A stretch of DNA of 64,000 nucleotides from Certhia americana (taxonomy: Eukaryota > Chordata > Aves > Passeriformes > Certhiidae), in NCBI GenBank assembly GCA_018697195.1, contig CM031873.1, positions 652,299-716,298 on the forward strand, read 5' to 3'. Positions 1-11,071 of this stretch are shown here, in pieces. The translations under genes were made by a program, and so were the position numbers. Position 1 is the stretch's first letter, and each line of letters starts with the position of its first letter. A model generated the notes under the pieces. That model had not been told where the DNA came from. It made no database searches and saw only the letters and a program-made list of their open reading frames with translations.

Positions 1-78
1 TCGGTGGCTTCCCACATCCGCAGCCTCCTGGCACTGCGGGGGCGAGCTCTGCTGGCCGGCCGGAGATTCCAAATTTAG
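1..78 (+). CDS. Possible C-terminal end of a plus-strand gene (Sec6/EXOC3-like wording), partial
   Basis: Frame 1 is open from the window edge to TAG at 76-78 and encodes 25 residues including SHIRSLLALRGRALLAGRR. The His-Ile/Val...LL-LRG pattern resembles the C-terminal end of Sec6/EXOC3/TNFAIP2-family proteins, but the piece is too short to decide. A 25-codon open frame in GC-rich DNA can occur by chance, and no poly(A) signal is seen soon after. Confidence 0.25.
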   Translation, partial: SVASHIRSLLALRGRALLAGRRFQI

Positions 79-1113
79 CCAAGACCAGCGTGAGCTCCTC
101 CTGCCTGAGAAACTGCCGAGAGCTGCGGTTCTCGGTTCACCTGCCTGCTCCGAAAGGGCTCCTCTTCCTCCCCGGCAGCACAGAGCAGCCGAGGCTCAGC
201 CCACGGTGAATGTGTTTGCTCCCAGAGCTTGGGTCTCCCAGGAAAATTCAGCATCAAGTGACAAAAACTGGTCCCCAGCACGTTCAGAACCCAGGGGAGG
301 ACAGGCAGGTGTCATGCGAGAAGGGACACGCACAGGAACAGGCTCTGAGGAAGAGTGGGGCAAGCCACTGGTCCTTCCTCGGCCAGGACCAGCACAGGAA
401 CCCAAATTCCAGAAGCAGAAATTCCCCCTTTTCCCTGGAAATGTTTTAGACCAGAAGAAGAACCCAAATGAGCAGAAATTCTCCATTTCCTCTGTCTGCC
501 ACGGCTCTCCTGAAAGGATCCCTAGCACCAGGAACAGGAATTGTCCCCATTTCTGGGGATAGACTCTGAACTGATCCCAGCACCTGCTGGACTCATCCCC
601 TTCACCTGGGAACCCCTCCCTGCTCCCCCAAAAGCTGGGAAGGTTCCCTGATCCACCCCAGGAGGGTTCTCTGCTCTCTGTCCCCCCCTCCTCACTCTGG
701 ATCTCCTCCCTCCCCTGCAGCAGACGTGAGGCACAGCTCATCCCATAACGGGGATTTTGCTGTCTGCAAGCTCAGCAGGACCAGAGCCTTCTCTGCATTC
801 ATCCCACTTCTTTGCAGAGCTGCAAATCTCCACTTCCTCTCTGTAATTCTTAAAATACCCATGGCATCAGCTGGATTCTATTCCTTTTGCAGGGGGAAAA
901 AAATGAAAAATGAAAAAAGAAGAGAAGAAGAAGAGAAGTGGCAGTTCTCCCTTCAGGTTTCAACACATCTCAGATTCAGAGTGCAAAAACCCTAAATGAC
1001 CCCAAAACCGCCTTCCCCAAGAGTTTGGGATAGTTTTGCAGAACACTTGGCTCCATTCTTAAAACTGAAGGACTTGGCAGTGAAAATGCAGCTCACACTG
1101 GAGACTGGCAGAT
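79..1113. other. Intergenic, no gene recognised
   Basis: Mixed-composition sequence with a purine-rich patch at about 896-940. Open frames on both strands overlap each other, have no recognisable domains and no consistent splice-bounded coding signal. Confidence 0.5.
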
Positions 1114-1317
1114 AAATCCACGGGTTAAGGGGAATACAGGGTTAAAGGGAACCCTCCTGTTCTCCTGCAGGTGCTGGAGAGTGGGACCTGACTGAGCACG
1201 GGGTGCTGAGCCCCCCCAAATCCACGGATTAAAGGAAATTGCAGGGTTAAAGGGAACCCTCCTGTTCTCCTGCAGGTGCTGGAGAGCGGGACCTGGCTGA
1301 TGATGGGGTGCTGATCT
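1114..1317. repeat. Two-copy tandem duplication, period about 104 bp
   Basis: The copy from 1114 (aaatccacgggttaagg) is repeated from 1218 (aaatccacggattaaag). Both continue through a near-identical stretch ending ctcctgcaggtgctggagag. Confidence 0.85.
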
Positions 1318-1780
1318 GGGACTGCAGAAAGGCTCTGGCGCTGAGCTACACCCACAGATTTCCATCATTTCACCAGCACAGGGGGCACAGGAGGGGGGAC
1401 AGAGTGTGACAGTCCCCTGGCCTGCCCTGGAACTGGCACTGCCCATCCAGGCAGCTCCTCAGAGGCTCTGAGTGCCTGGGCACCGCTGGCCACAGCCAGG
1501 TGTTGGAAAGGAACAGTCCCTCCTCTGCAGGGCAGCTGCTGTGGGGGCCCAGGATGGGGAGCAGGTCACTGCTCGATCTCAGCCAAGGTGAATTTCTGTC
1601 CCGTTTTGGGATCTTCCAGCCTCTGCCTCCCTCTCACCTCTCCATCCTCCCCCTGCTCGTCCCATTCCTTCCTCCTCAGCAGGGATCCCCGTTTGCTTGG
1701 GCTCAGATGTGCACAAGGAAATTGTCACCTTCCTCCAGGGCTGTCCCTTCCCTAATCCTTACAGGCAGGGAGGAGCACTG

Positions 1781-1937
1781 GGACAACCCTGAATGCTGGG
1801 GACACCACCCTGAATGCTGGGGACACCACCCTGAATGCTGGGGACACCATCCTGGATACTGGGGACACCACCCTGAATGCTGGGGACACCATCCTGGATA
1901 CTGGGGACACCATCCCTGAATGCTGGGGACACCACCC
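1781..1937. repeat. 21-bp minisatellite, about 7 copies
   Basis: Unit gacaccaccctgaatgctggg with higher-order alternation of ctgaatgct and ctggatact variants. Because 21 is a multiple of 3, it produces long repetitive open frames on both strands that are not genes. Confidence 0.95.
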
Positions 1938-2813
1938 CAAGTGCCCTCTCCCTTCTCTGAGGGCTGATCATGAGCCGTCGTGATTGTCATTGTCACATGG
2001 GGAGTTCCAGCAGATCAAACATCACCCTGGTGGCTTTTGAGCCTGCCTGGAGGGTCCTGGGCAGCAGCAGGGACAGCCAGCAGGTCCCTGTCCCCATGGG
2101 GACATGGGGTGCCACACCGAGCCCAGGCTGGGCTGCCCCTTGTCCTGCAGGAGGGATCAGCCCCGGCCCCACTAAAGGGAATTTTCCCTCTCGGTGCCGT
2201 GGCAGGGCTGGAAGTTGAGCCCTTTGTGAGGCCATTGGGGTGAGACTGAAAATCCCTCGCAGGGGACAGGGATGTGTCCATCCAGGTGACCCCTGCAGCC
2301 CCTCCGTGGACAGAAATGACTCAGGCTGTCCCCTGGAAGTGTGCGTCTGCACAGGCTGCCCAAAAACCTCCTGCTCTGCCTCACAGGCCATCGACACTCC
2401 GGGAAATCACTAAAACCCAACCCTCCCGACCAGGCGAAACACGAGAGGCACAGAAATAGTTGAAGCCACGAAAGAAAACCTAACCCCAAACCCTTGGGCG
2501 GTGGGAGCTGAGCTGGCAGCAAACGAGACTCCTCTGGGAAGCTCCAGCGTGTCCAGGATCCTCTCTCTGCCCCCGCACACCCTGCCTGGATCCCAAATGC
2601 GGGTGCCTGGAGCTGCCAGCCTGGAGGATGTCCCTATCCCCGCTCCCGGTCTGCCCAAGGACAGCGGCGCACGGAGCGCATCCCCTCTCCCGGTTGTATT
2701 TATCCTCTCCAAAGCCGTCTCCCCACGCCTCCTGCAGCCCGTGTTCAGTCACAAATTCACCGCCCGGCCACGGCTGAGCTTTCCTAGCGCTGTTTATCAG
2801 CCTCACCGCCACA

Positions 2814-2829
2814 AGAGAAAGAGAGAGAG

Positions 2830-2878
<49 letters not shown>

Positions 2879-2879
2879 G
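2814..2879. repeat. (GA)n simple repeat
   Basis: Nearly pure purine GA/GAAA tract of about 65 bp, followed by GC-rich sequence. Confidence 0.97.
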
Positions 2880-3249
2880 CCGCGCCTCGCCCCGGCACCG
2901 GAGAGCGGCTGTGCCCCGTCCCCATCCCACCTCAACCCCCGCCCGGTCCCAGCCCTCCCCGCCCGGTCCCAACCCTCCCGGTCCCGGCTGGCTCCCAAAA
3001 CACGGAGGGATCGCACAGATACCGCGGGCAGGACGAGCGGAGCGTCCTGCGGGAGAGCGGGGAGGGCTCAGCCCCGGGGCCACAGGAGCGCACGGGCTCG
3101 GAGCGTGTCGTCACTGCGCGACACACGGCCTGGGGACAGCCCAAAGCCACCACCCCCTTGGTGCCGCCCTCCCCAGCGGGTGAGGCTGGCTCAGAAAGCG
3201 GCACAGCAGAGCCTGGCACGGCTCCCGGCGCCGGCCAGCACGGGATTCC

Positions 3250-3344
3250 ATGGGATGGGATCCATGGGATGGGATGGGATGGGATGGGATGGGATGGGAT
3301 GGGATGGGATGGGATGGGATGGGATGGGATGGGATGGGATGGGA
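3250..3344. repeat. (GGGAT)n pentamer repeat
   Basis: About 16 uninterrupted gggat units after two imperfect ones. The coding frames through it are artefacts. Confidence 0.97.
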
Positions 3345-3473
3345 GCTGTAGGGGGATGTGGGAGCTGAAGGGCCGTGTCCCCCAAGCCGTGCTGGCAATC
3401 TGACATTTCATCCTCTGGGCTGCCCCAAACTGCAGCTGGCAGCTCCCAAATGCTGAGAAACAGCTCCAGGAGC

Positions 3474-3621
3474 ATCCCTGACACCCCTACACCCCTTCAT
3501 CCCCTGCACCCCTTCATCCCTGACACCCCTTCGTCCCTGACATCCCTTCATCCCTGACATCCCTTCCTTCATCCCTGACACCCCACATCCCTTAATCCTT
3601 TACATCCCTCACACCCCTCAC
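3474..3621. repeat. C-rich minisatellite, unit like catccctgacacccctt
   Basis: Variable-length units of catccctgaca and ccccttcatc, diverged, about 150 bp. Confidence 0.8.
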
Positions 3622-5947
3622 AGCCTCACCCCAGGCCAGGCTGGAGCTGCAGGGAACCCCACCAGAGGCAGATGCTGGATCCTGTTTGCTGCCTCCTCTC
3701 CACCCCGTCCGTTTGCCAGTGCAGCATCCACTGCTCCTGGCCTGGCCACCGAGTTCCAGCCCAGCTGCACAGCCCAGGTGAGGCTTTCCCTCCTCCCGTC
3801 CAGGCAGGGGCAGCTCCAGGGTCCCCTGAGGGCTCTGGCCAAGGATAAACAGTGAGGGCAGGGTTTGCTCCTCTCCTTTCCGTCAGCTGCTCCGAGGGCT
3901 CTCAGCTCAAACAAAAACTGGGCAAAACTTTGGGTATGAGACTGAAACCCTGCAGAAAGATGCCCTGCCTCCCTTCTGGCCCCTCTGGACACTGCTGGAG
4001 CAGACAGACATGCAGGAGAGCTGGAAGCACCAGCCTGAGCCCCTCTCCTGCTCTGATTTCCAGTTTTACCTCCAGTCCTGGCAGGGCTCTGGCTCCAGAC
4101 AGCTCTGAGATCAAAGCAGATGCTCTCCTCTGGCTCCTGCTGCCAAGGAAGAGAATCTCAGGGCCTGGCTCAGTTTTCCAGAACCTCTTTAAGGTTCCAT
4201 GTGCCTGCTGGCTGCTCTGGGAAGGCAAGGCCCTGCCAAGGAAGGGGAGAGCAGGGATGGTTCCTGGGGCCAGTTCAGCAATGAAAAACCTTCCCTGGCA
4301 CTGCAATGGGGCTCCAGAAGCTCTGGGTGAGCCCCAGGCCTTTGCTGAGGCTGTGGAAGTCCAGCAGCTTCCTGGACACCACCGAGTGTTTGGAGACTTC
4401 CTTGCCAACGTCACATTTCATTCTTCCTAAGGAAAGGAAAGAGTTTTCCGGAAACAGCAGCTTTTTAGATTTAGCATCTCTTTCCATCCCCAGAGTCGAC
4501 TTTGGAAAAACAATCACAGGGAAAAAAAAAATATGTGTGACTTGAAAGTCACTGCCAGGATTGTGCTGACAAACAGCCCAGGCAAGCACTGTCCACCTGA
4601 GGAGAAATAAAAGCAGGGAGAGCTCAGACTTCCAAACGTGGCCAACCTGGGAGTGGCCAGGCTGCTCTCCCGGGCTGGGAGGGGCTGTGGTTGTTCCCAG
4701 CCTCCCTCCAGACCCATTCCCTGGACATTGCCTTGGACAGGGCTGTCACCAGCACGGTCACTGTCACAGACATCTCTGTGTCACACAACAATGTCCCAGT
4801 GCAGGGTGACAGGATTGTCCCCTCCAGAGCAGAGGAGCTTCCCCAGCCTCTGCTGCAAGCTGCCCTTGGATAGCCACAGCTGACCTGGGGAGGGCACAGA
4901 AGAGGGTGGCAGGAGGAGGGTGACCAGAGTGACCACACCACAATGTGTGTGGCACCCACCCCTGTGGGCAGCAGATGACAGGGCTAGGGGGGCTCACTGG
5001 GCACCCTGGGGACAGATGGATGTGACAGCTGCTGGCAGGGAGGGCACAGAGAAGCCAGGAAGGGTTTAGGGTTGCACCAGGATAATGAGGTCAAAAAGGG
5101 AATTTAATTACAGGGCACAGGCACCAGCAACCCTCTCTGCTTTCAGCGAGCACCCCAGAACTCCAGTCTGGCCTGAACTGCAGCACCCTGACCCTGTCCA
5201 AGCCAAGCCAGCACAGATCTCTGACAGGGCTGTGACTCTGCCTTCAGGGCAGCCAGGAGCAGCACACAGCTCAGCAAAGCCACAAAGCCCCAGGGGAAGC
5301 AGCCCCAGAGAGACCCCAGGGCTGGGGGGGAGCTGTGCCAGCCTTAGGAGGGAGGGACCCCACCAAAGCCAGGCTCCTCTGGGGTCAGTGCCTGCTCAAG
5401 CACTCACAGCAGAGGAGTCCAAGGGAAAATCAGAGTTTGGGTGCTGGGGAGGGGTCCTGCCCACATCCCCCCACACCCAAGGGGTGAAGGGACACTGTGA
5501 CCCTGTCACAGCATCGGCTGTGCCCACCCCACCTGTCAGAGGGGAGGAACCTTAATCCACCTGAGCTGGGGCACAGGGAAATCCCTGCCAGGGGCTGTGC
5601 ATGACCCCTGTCACCTGGGCAGTGACACCAGGCCCCAGCAGGGCTGCTCTGAGCTCACGGGATCCCAGGGAACCCTCTGAACACGGGAACTGCTCCAGTG
5701 GGGATGTGCAGGTTGATGCCTGAGCAGGAGCCACTCACGGCCCTTCCACGAGCAGAGATTCTCTCATTTGGAGGCAAAGTAAGGAATTTCTTGTTCCACA
5801 GAACAGCCTGGCCACGAGGTCCAGGAAACTCCCATAAAACCACTGCTGTGCCGTCTCCCCAGGGCCAAGTGTGTGTGATATCAGAGGGGATAAACCAGCC
5901 CTGGAAGCCCAGGGGAATTTGTGTCTGGGTTCAGGCTTAGTCAAGAG
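3622..5947. other. Intergenic, no gene recognised
   Basis: No exon-like block with splice signals and recognisable similarity on either strand. PIK3R6, expected downstream of PIK3R5 in many vertebrates, was looked for by its C-terminal and N-terminal wording and not found. Confidence 0.4.
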
Positions 5948-6000
5948 GAAGAATCCCAGAATCCAGAACAGTTTTGGTTGGAAAAAAACTTCCAGGATCA
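5948..6000 (-). mobile_element. CR1-like 3' end fragment
   Basis: gaatcccagaatccagaacagttttggttggaa resembles the reverse complement of a CR1 LINE 3' terminus, which in birds carries imperfect gaatca/attctatga repeats. Very short, hence uncertain. Confidence 0.45.
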
Positions 6001-6449
6001 GCGAGACAAAGCTTTAAGTGAAAATCAGAAAGGAAAAAGAGCTGCTGAGCTGCCCAGACACTTGGAGAGCTCCCGCGGGAAGGATCAGCATCCCGGGGAG
6101 ATAAATGATCACGGGGAGATGGCTCTGAGCAGCCAGAGGATGCCGAGGAAAGCACTCAAGGAGGGAGGATTAAGTCCTGCGTGCTGCAGAGTTGGCTCTC
6201 GGGCCCCGAGCATGCAGAGTTCTGCTTCCTTTCTGGACGGGGCCCTGCTCTCTGCTCCTTATCGCCGCTGCCATCGCTCTTTATTGCCCTGTCACTGCTG
6301 CTCGGGGCCCCAGGGGACAGCCGAGGCGGCGGGCCAAGGGCAGTGGAGCTGGGCAGCCACACGACTGCACCCAGCGCCAGTGCAGGGATGTGCAAAAATC
6401 CCCGGCACAGCCCCCAGGGCACGGGGGTGGCACTGGGCAGGTGACTGTC

Positions 6450-8600
6450 CCTTGTAGCGCTTGTTCCGCACAGGACAAAGCCAACCAGCACGGGCTGGTG
6501 TCGCAGCAGCCCCCGCGATGGGCTGGGGTCACCCAGCCGGAGGCGTGCAGGGATCCCGGAGGGGCCGGGACGGGGCCGGAGCAGCGGTGACACTGAACCC
6601 CCCCCTACCCCCCCGGTGTCCCCTCCGTGACACGGCACATAGTCCCCGCGCTCCCGCCTGGGACAGGCTCCAGAGCCAGCCCCGTGTCCAGAGGGATCCA
6701 GGCAGCTGGCCCCGAAATTCCTTTAGCAGCACATTCCTGAGCTGCTGCTCCCTCCCCTCATCCTTCCCAGAAAAGGAACGGCTCTGCCCTCACCCTCTCC
6801 TTTCCCGGTTCGGGCATCCCCTGGCACCCAGCGCTGCTGCAGATGATGCCAGCCCCCGAGCAGAGCCCTCCGCAGTGTCACAGCAACCCCGAGAGCCGCT
6901 CGGGGACCCGGCAGAGGCTGAGCCGGGGGACTCACCACGGCCGGGGCTCCTCTTACCTTAGCGGGACCCAGTGGGTCACAGCCCCTCCCCGGGGACCCGG
7001 CCAGTTCGGGGGGCGCAGCAGGGACCCGCAGGGGACATCGGGGTGCCGGGGTCTGCAGCCGCCTCCCAGCAGAAAGGGAAGCGCAGAGTTATTTCGAGAC
7101 GACTTCCTCTTTGGCGGAGAAGTGCCCCGGTGACAGAGCTGTCCCCGCCTGGCTCTGTGTCGCCGGGTGATCTCCGGCCGGGCTGGAGCAGGGAAGGAGG
7201 CTCAGCCCTGCCCTGGGTGCAATCCCCACAGGTCGGGCTGCTCTGGGATGAGCCTGTGAGCTCCGGCACCGCCCCTGGCACCGCCCCTGGCACCGGGTGT
7301 GGCACCGGGTGTGGCACCGGGCCAGCCCTGCTGTGTTGCCAACCAGCCCAGGCAGGGACAGTCCCTGCGCTGCTGACAGCTCCCAACAGCGTTGCTCCGG
7401 GACACCGGGAGTCCATCCCAAGACATTTCTGCAGCCGCCCGGGCTTTGTGCCTCTGCCCGCAGCATTTCCCACATCTGCTTTTGCTCAGAACCCCTGCGG
7501 CTGCCCCGGCAGCTCCTGCCTGCTGCCAGCTCGGGATGAAGCCTGGCCCCTCTGGAATGCGCTCCTGGCACAGCTCGACTCTGCCCTGACAGAGCCCGGA
7601 GCAGGTCTGGCCGTGCCCAGCACGGTGGCATTGTCACCACGTGTCGCTCAGGAGAGCAGGGGTGAGACGCGGGGCCCCCAGAGGCTCTGTTTGCTCTCCG
7701 GGATCTGTTTGCAGGCTGACACAGCCCCGTCAGGGCTGTGGGGGCACAGCAGACCCAGCCCAAACACGGAGATGGGCGCTGTGGGATGTGGGCAGGATGG
7801 GTCGAGCCCCCAGGCTCCGCTGGGCACCGTGGCCAGGGCAGCCCCACCCCGGGGACAACCTCTCCAGCCACGGCCACCGCTGTCCCCACCCGAGGATCAG
7901 CTCCTGGTCCCAGCTGGCACCTAGAGCAGGGGCTGAGGTGCCGAGTTTGGCTGGGGAGGTGCTTTGGGGAAGAAAATCCTCCTGGAGAGAGTGTGGGAAC
8001 TGCAGCTGACGCTGCATCATCACTTCCCATTTCTTCTGCCCGAGGAGAAGCCTTAGGTACCGCTCCGTACCTGGGCCCAGGTTTAAAAATAACCTCCTTC
8101 CTTCCTGAGCGGCTCAGAAAGGCAGGAGGAGGCAGCTCAGGCTGTGAATTCCCTGTCGCTGCGCTGGTGCCAGGTCCCCAGCCCCGTCCCCAGCCCTTCC
8201 CGGAGCCGCCCCGCGGGCAGGAAGGCTCCGGGAATGGCAGCAGCAATGAAAACATCCTCGTTTCCCCCGCCCCGTGCTCATTCACGGGCGCTCCCATTCA
8301 GGAGGGACACACGGGATGTCCCTGCCGGGGTGACAATCAAGAGTCCAGGGGAAGGGCTGGCACTGCTCAGGAGCGCGCTGTCCCCTGTCCTGGTGCCACC
8401 TCTGCCTGTCCCCCCTCAGCAGGGGCTGCGGCACGGGCAGGACCTGACTCGCTCTCCGGTTTTCCATGCAAATTCCGTCGGGAAGAGGGTTCTGGCAGGG
8501 CTGGGGTGAGCAGCCAGGGGCTCCTGGCTGTGCTCCTGCTCTGCTGCACATTCCCCGGCCGGGATCTCCCACTTGCTCCCGGATCTTTGCACTCCCCCCT
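6450..8600. promoter_or_regulatory. CpG-rich interval, promoter-like composition
   Basis: About 2 kb with raised GC and frequent CG dinucleotides, for example cccggccagttcggggggcgcag near 7000 and ccgggacacc near 7400. The open frames here are long but mutually overlapping. It could be a CpG island of the next gene, or simply GC-rich microchromosome sequence. Confidence 0.35.
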
Positions 8601-9008
8601 GCCCGAGGGTCACTGCCGGCCCCAAACCTTCACCATCCCCTGTTTCAGCCTAGAACTTGAGGGGAACGAGGGATTTGTCTTTCCAAACAAGCTGTGGGGC
8701 TGCTGGTGGATAAAACCGGCACTGAGAGAGAAATGGAACAATGGGAAGGGTTCCACTGATTGGGGAATGGAAAAAAAAAGTTATTTGCCTTTAAAGAGAA
8801 ACTGTAGGTTTGCTGAGAAATGGAATTGGGTATTGAAAGGTGAAAGAAACAATGGGAAGAAACCAGAAGTGCCATAAAAATTAAAAATGAGAAGGGAGGG
8901 TTCTACATCAGAGGGGAATCTGAGGGATCAGGGGTTCAGGGAAGTCTGAACCTCTCAAGTACCTCAGGCAGTGGGGAAAGAGAGAGAGAAATGGGGTCAG
9001 GTAATGAG
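8601..9008. other. Intergenic, no gene recognised
   Basis: Purine-biased sequence with several ggaatggaa and aatgggaag words. No coding signal. Confidence 0.45.
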
Positions 9009-9084
9009 GATAAAAAGGTGGGAAATTGGGATAAAAAGGAGGGAAATTGGGATAAAAGGGAGGGAAATTGGGATGAAAAGGAGG
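9009..9084. repeat. 21-bp minisatellite, about 3.5 copies
   Basis: Unit gataaaaaggagggaaattgg repeated with small changes. Confidence 0.9.
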
Positions 9085-9856
9085 CTGCGTCCTCCAAAAA
9101 TCAGAGATCTTAGGGGATGTCCCACGGCCTCTCCCTTTACTGGAATAAAGTCCCAGGACTCCTCCGTCTCCTTTTTGGGTATAAACCTCAGGGGTTTGTG
9201 GATTGATTTTCCTGCCGACCTGGACTCTGTGGCCCTGCAGAGAGAAGGGGGAGGCCAGAGAGCTCCCTCGGCCCCTGTCCAGGGCACACACCCAGCACCC
9301 ACCAAATTCGGGATCCCAACCCAAAAATCCATTTCACTAAAGGGTCCTGCTGGGAGCCTTTAGCCTCACCCCAGCCCTTCCCCTCCTGCCTTTTCCATCT
9401 CTGACCCAGCACCATTAACCCTCCTCCTACTGTGGGATCACTTTTCCCAGTGGGAGCCCATGGAACAGAGAGGAAGAGGTTGGTTCCCTGTTTTTTCTGG
9501 TGTCATTAAACACCAAAACACAGCTGACAGAAACCCTCAGAACAGCACAGGGAACTGCTAAATCCCCCCAGATAACATCAGCTCCTGGCCACGGAGAGAG
9601 GAAGAGCCAGGTATGACCCTGCTCACACAAAGCCTTCAGTCAGAAGGTGGAAAAAAAAAAGGGAAGAACCAAAGTGAAGCAGAGAAAGAACCTCTTGTGT
9701 GGCAGGGCAGGGACAAAGCAGCTCTTTGTCCCTCAAACGCTCTGCTCAGGGTTTTACAGGTATTTTAGAGTCCTGCCTGGTCACTTCTGTGCATGGGTGG
9801 GGTGCAGAGAAGTTTTGAAGCAGTTGGAATTTTTCTCACATGGAAAAACTCTGTCT
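9085..9856. other. Intergenic, no gene recognised
   Basis: No domain or exon pattern seen. A short A-run lies at about 9650-9660. Confidence 0.45.
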
Positions 9857-10290
9857 CCTGCAGTGATCTCCTGATACTCTGAGGGCTGGAGCCCCTCTGG
9901 AGCCAGGCTGTGAGAGCTGAGGGTGCTCACCTGGAGAGAAGAAGGCTCCAGGGAGAGCTCAAAGCCCCTTCCAGGGCTTAAAGGGGCTCCAGGAGAGCTG
10001 GAGAGGGACTGGGGACAAAGGCTGGGAGGACAGGACACAGGGAATGGCTTCAGACTGACACAGGGCAGGGTTAGATGGGATTTTGGTCAGGAATTATTCC
10101 CTGGCAGGGTGGGCAGGCCCTGGCACAGGGTGCCCAGAGCAGCTGGGGCTGACCCTGGATCCCTGGAATGCCCAAGGCCAGGCTGGACACTGGGGTTGGA
10201 TCTTCTGGGACAGCGGGAGGTGTCCTTGCCATGGCAGGGGTGGCACTGGGTGGGCTTTGGGGTCCTCAAAACAATCTGGGATTCCACGAA
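9857..10290 (+). mobile_element. CR1 LINE 3' end, sense orientation
   Basis: The order of words is that of an avian CR1 3' region: gagaagaaggctccagggagagctc, then ttccagggcttaaaggggctccaggagagctggagagggact, then a tgcccagagcagctggggctgaccctgg block, ccaaggccaggctggacac and the terminal gggattcca. Diverged and 5'-truncated, as is usual. Confidence 0.9.
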
Positions 10291-10315
10291 ACACAAAAAT
10301 CTCACCTGCAGCCAG

Positions 10316-10412
10316 GGTGGCAGTGCCCAGGGCAGTGGTGGCAGTTCCCGGGGGGGTGGTGGTAGTGGCAGGGGGGTGGTGGCAGTGCCCGGGGAATAGT
10401 GGCAGTGCTGGG
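10316..10412. repeat. G-rich minisatellite
   Basis: Imperfect units of gtggtggcagtgcccgggg, about 4-5 copies directly after the CR1 element. Confidence 0.75.
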
Positions 10413-11071
10413 AGGACAGCTGCCCCTGGCAGGTGGCCAAAGTCAGTGGGGGTGGTTTCCTCAGCCTTTGGAAGGGAACAGGTCACAAACCAAACACTTG
10501 GGATGCTGTGGCTCTATTTTCTACCCTGGCCTTCAGCCCAGTTCTATTTTTAGTCAGGCTCCAGCAAGTATAGAAGATGAGAGGATCTGGGGAGAGGCAA
10601 AGCCAAGCTGACACTTTGGTGGTATTGAAATTGCCTTTTTCATTTCTCTAAACTGAGTCATCTCCAACCCTTCTTCTTCCTTTTCTTCCTTTTTCCTTTT
10701 TTTTTTTTTCTTTCTTCTTGAAGAAAATCATAAAAAGGAGATAAAAACATGATAAAAATAATAAACCATGGAGTGTTCGGGTCTGGGCAGCATCTCAGGA
10801 TGTCCTGTGAGGGTGGAAAATATTATTTTTCTGGTAAAGACTCTGCAGGTTCTACCTGCAGGTTAATCCCAGGTTTCCCACCTGCGAGCAGCAGACTTTG
10901 GAGCACCTGAAGGAAAAATCCCGGTGCTGTGGTGGGTGCTGGAATTGCCTGGTGCCGATGACCCTCTGAGCCTTTTCCTCCTCCCAGTTCAGCTGCTCTG
11001 GGGAGGTTTGGAGTCTCTTCCCACACCTCCCACCCACCCAGGAATTCCTTGACCCAAATACTGCTCCTGTC
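10413..11071. other. Intergenic, no gene recognised
   Basis: Contains a pyrimidine tract (about 10670-10718) followed by an A/T-rich patch with AATAAA on the plus strand near 10760. No coding signal. Confidence 0.45.

Noticed and set aside
1703..1996. CPQHSGW-type repeat proteins
   Set aside because: Artefact of the 21-bp minisatellite.
3111..3484. PSHPI repeat proteins on the minus strand
   Set aside because: Translation of the (GGGAT)n pentamer repeat.
7089..8877. Overlapping open frames of 300-400 residues on both strands
   Set aside because: Same reasoning: GC-rich, mutually overlapping, no known domain or splice-bounded coding pattern.
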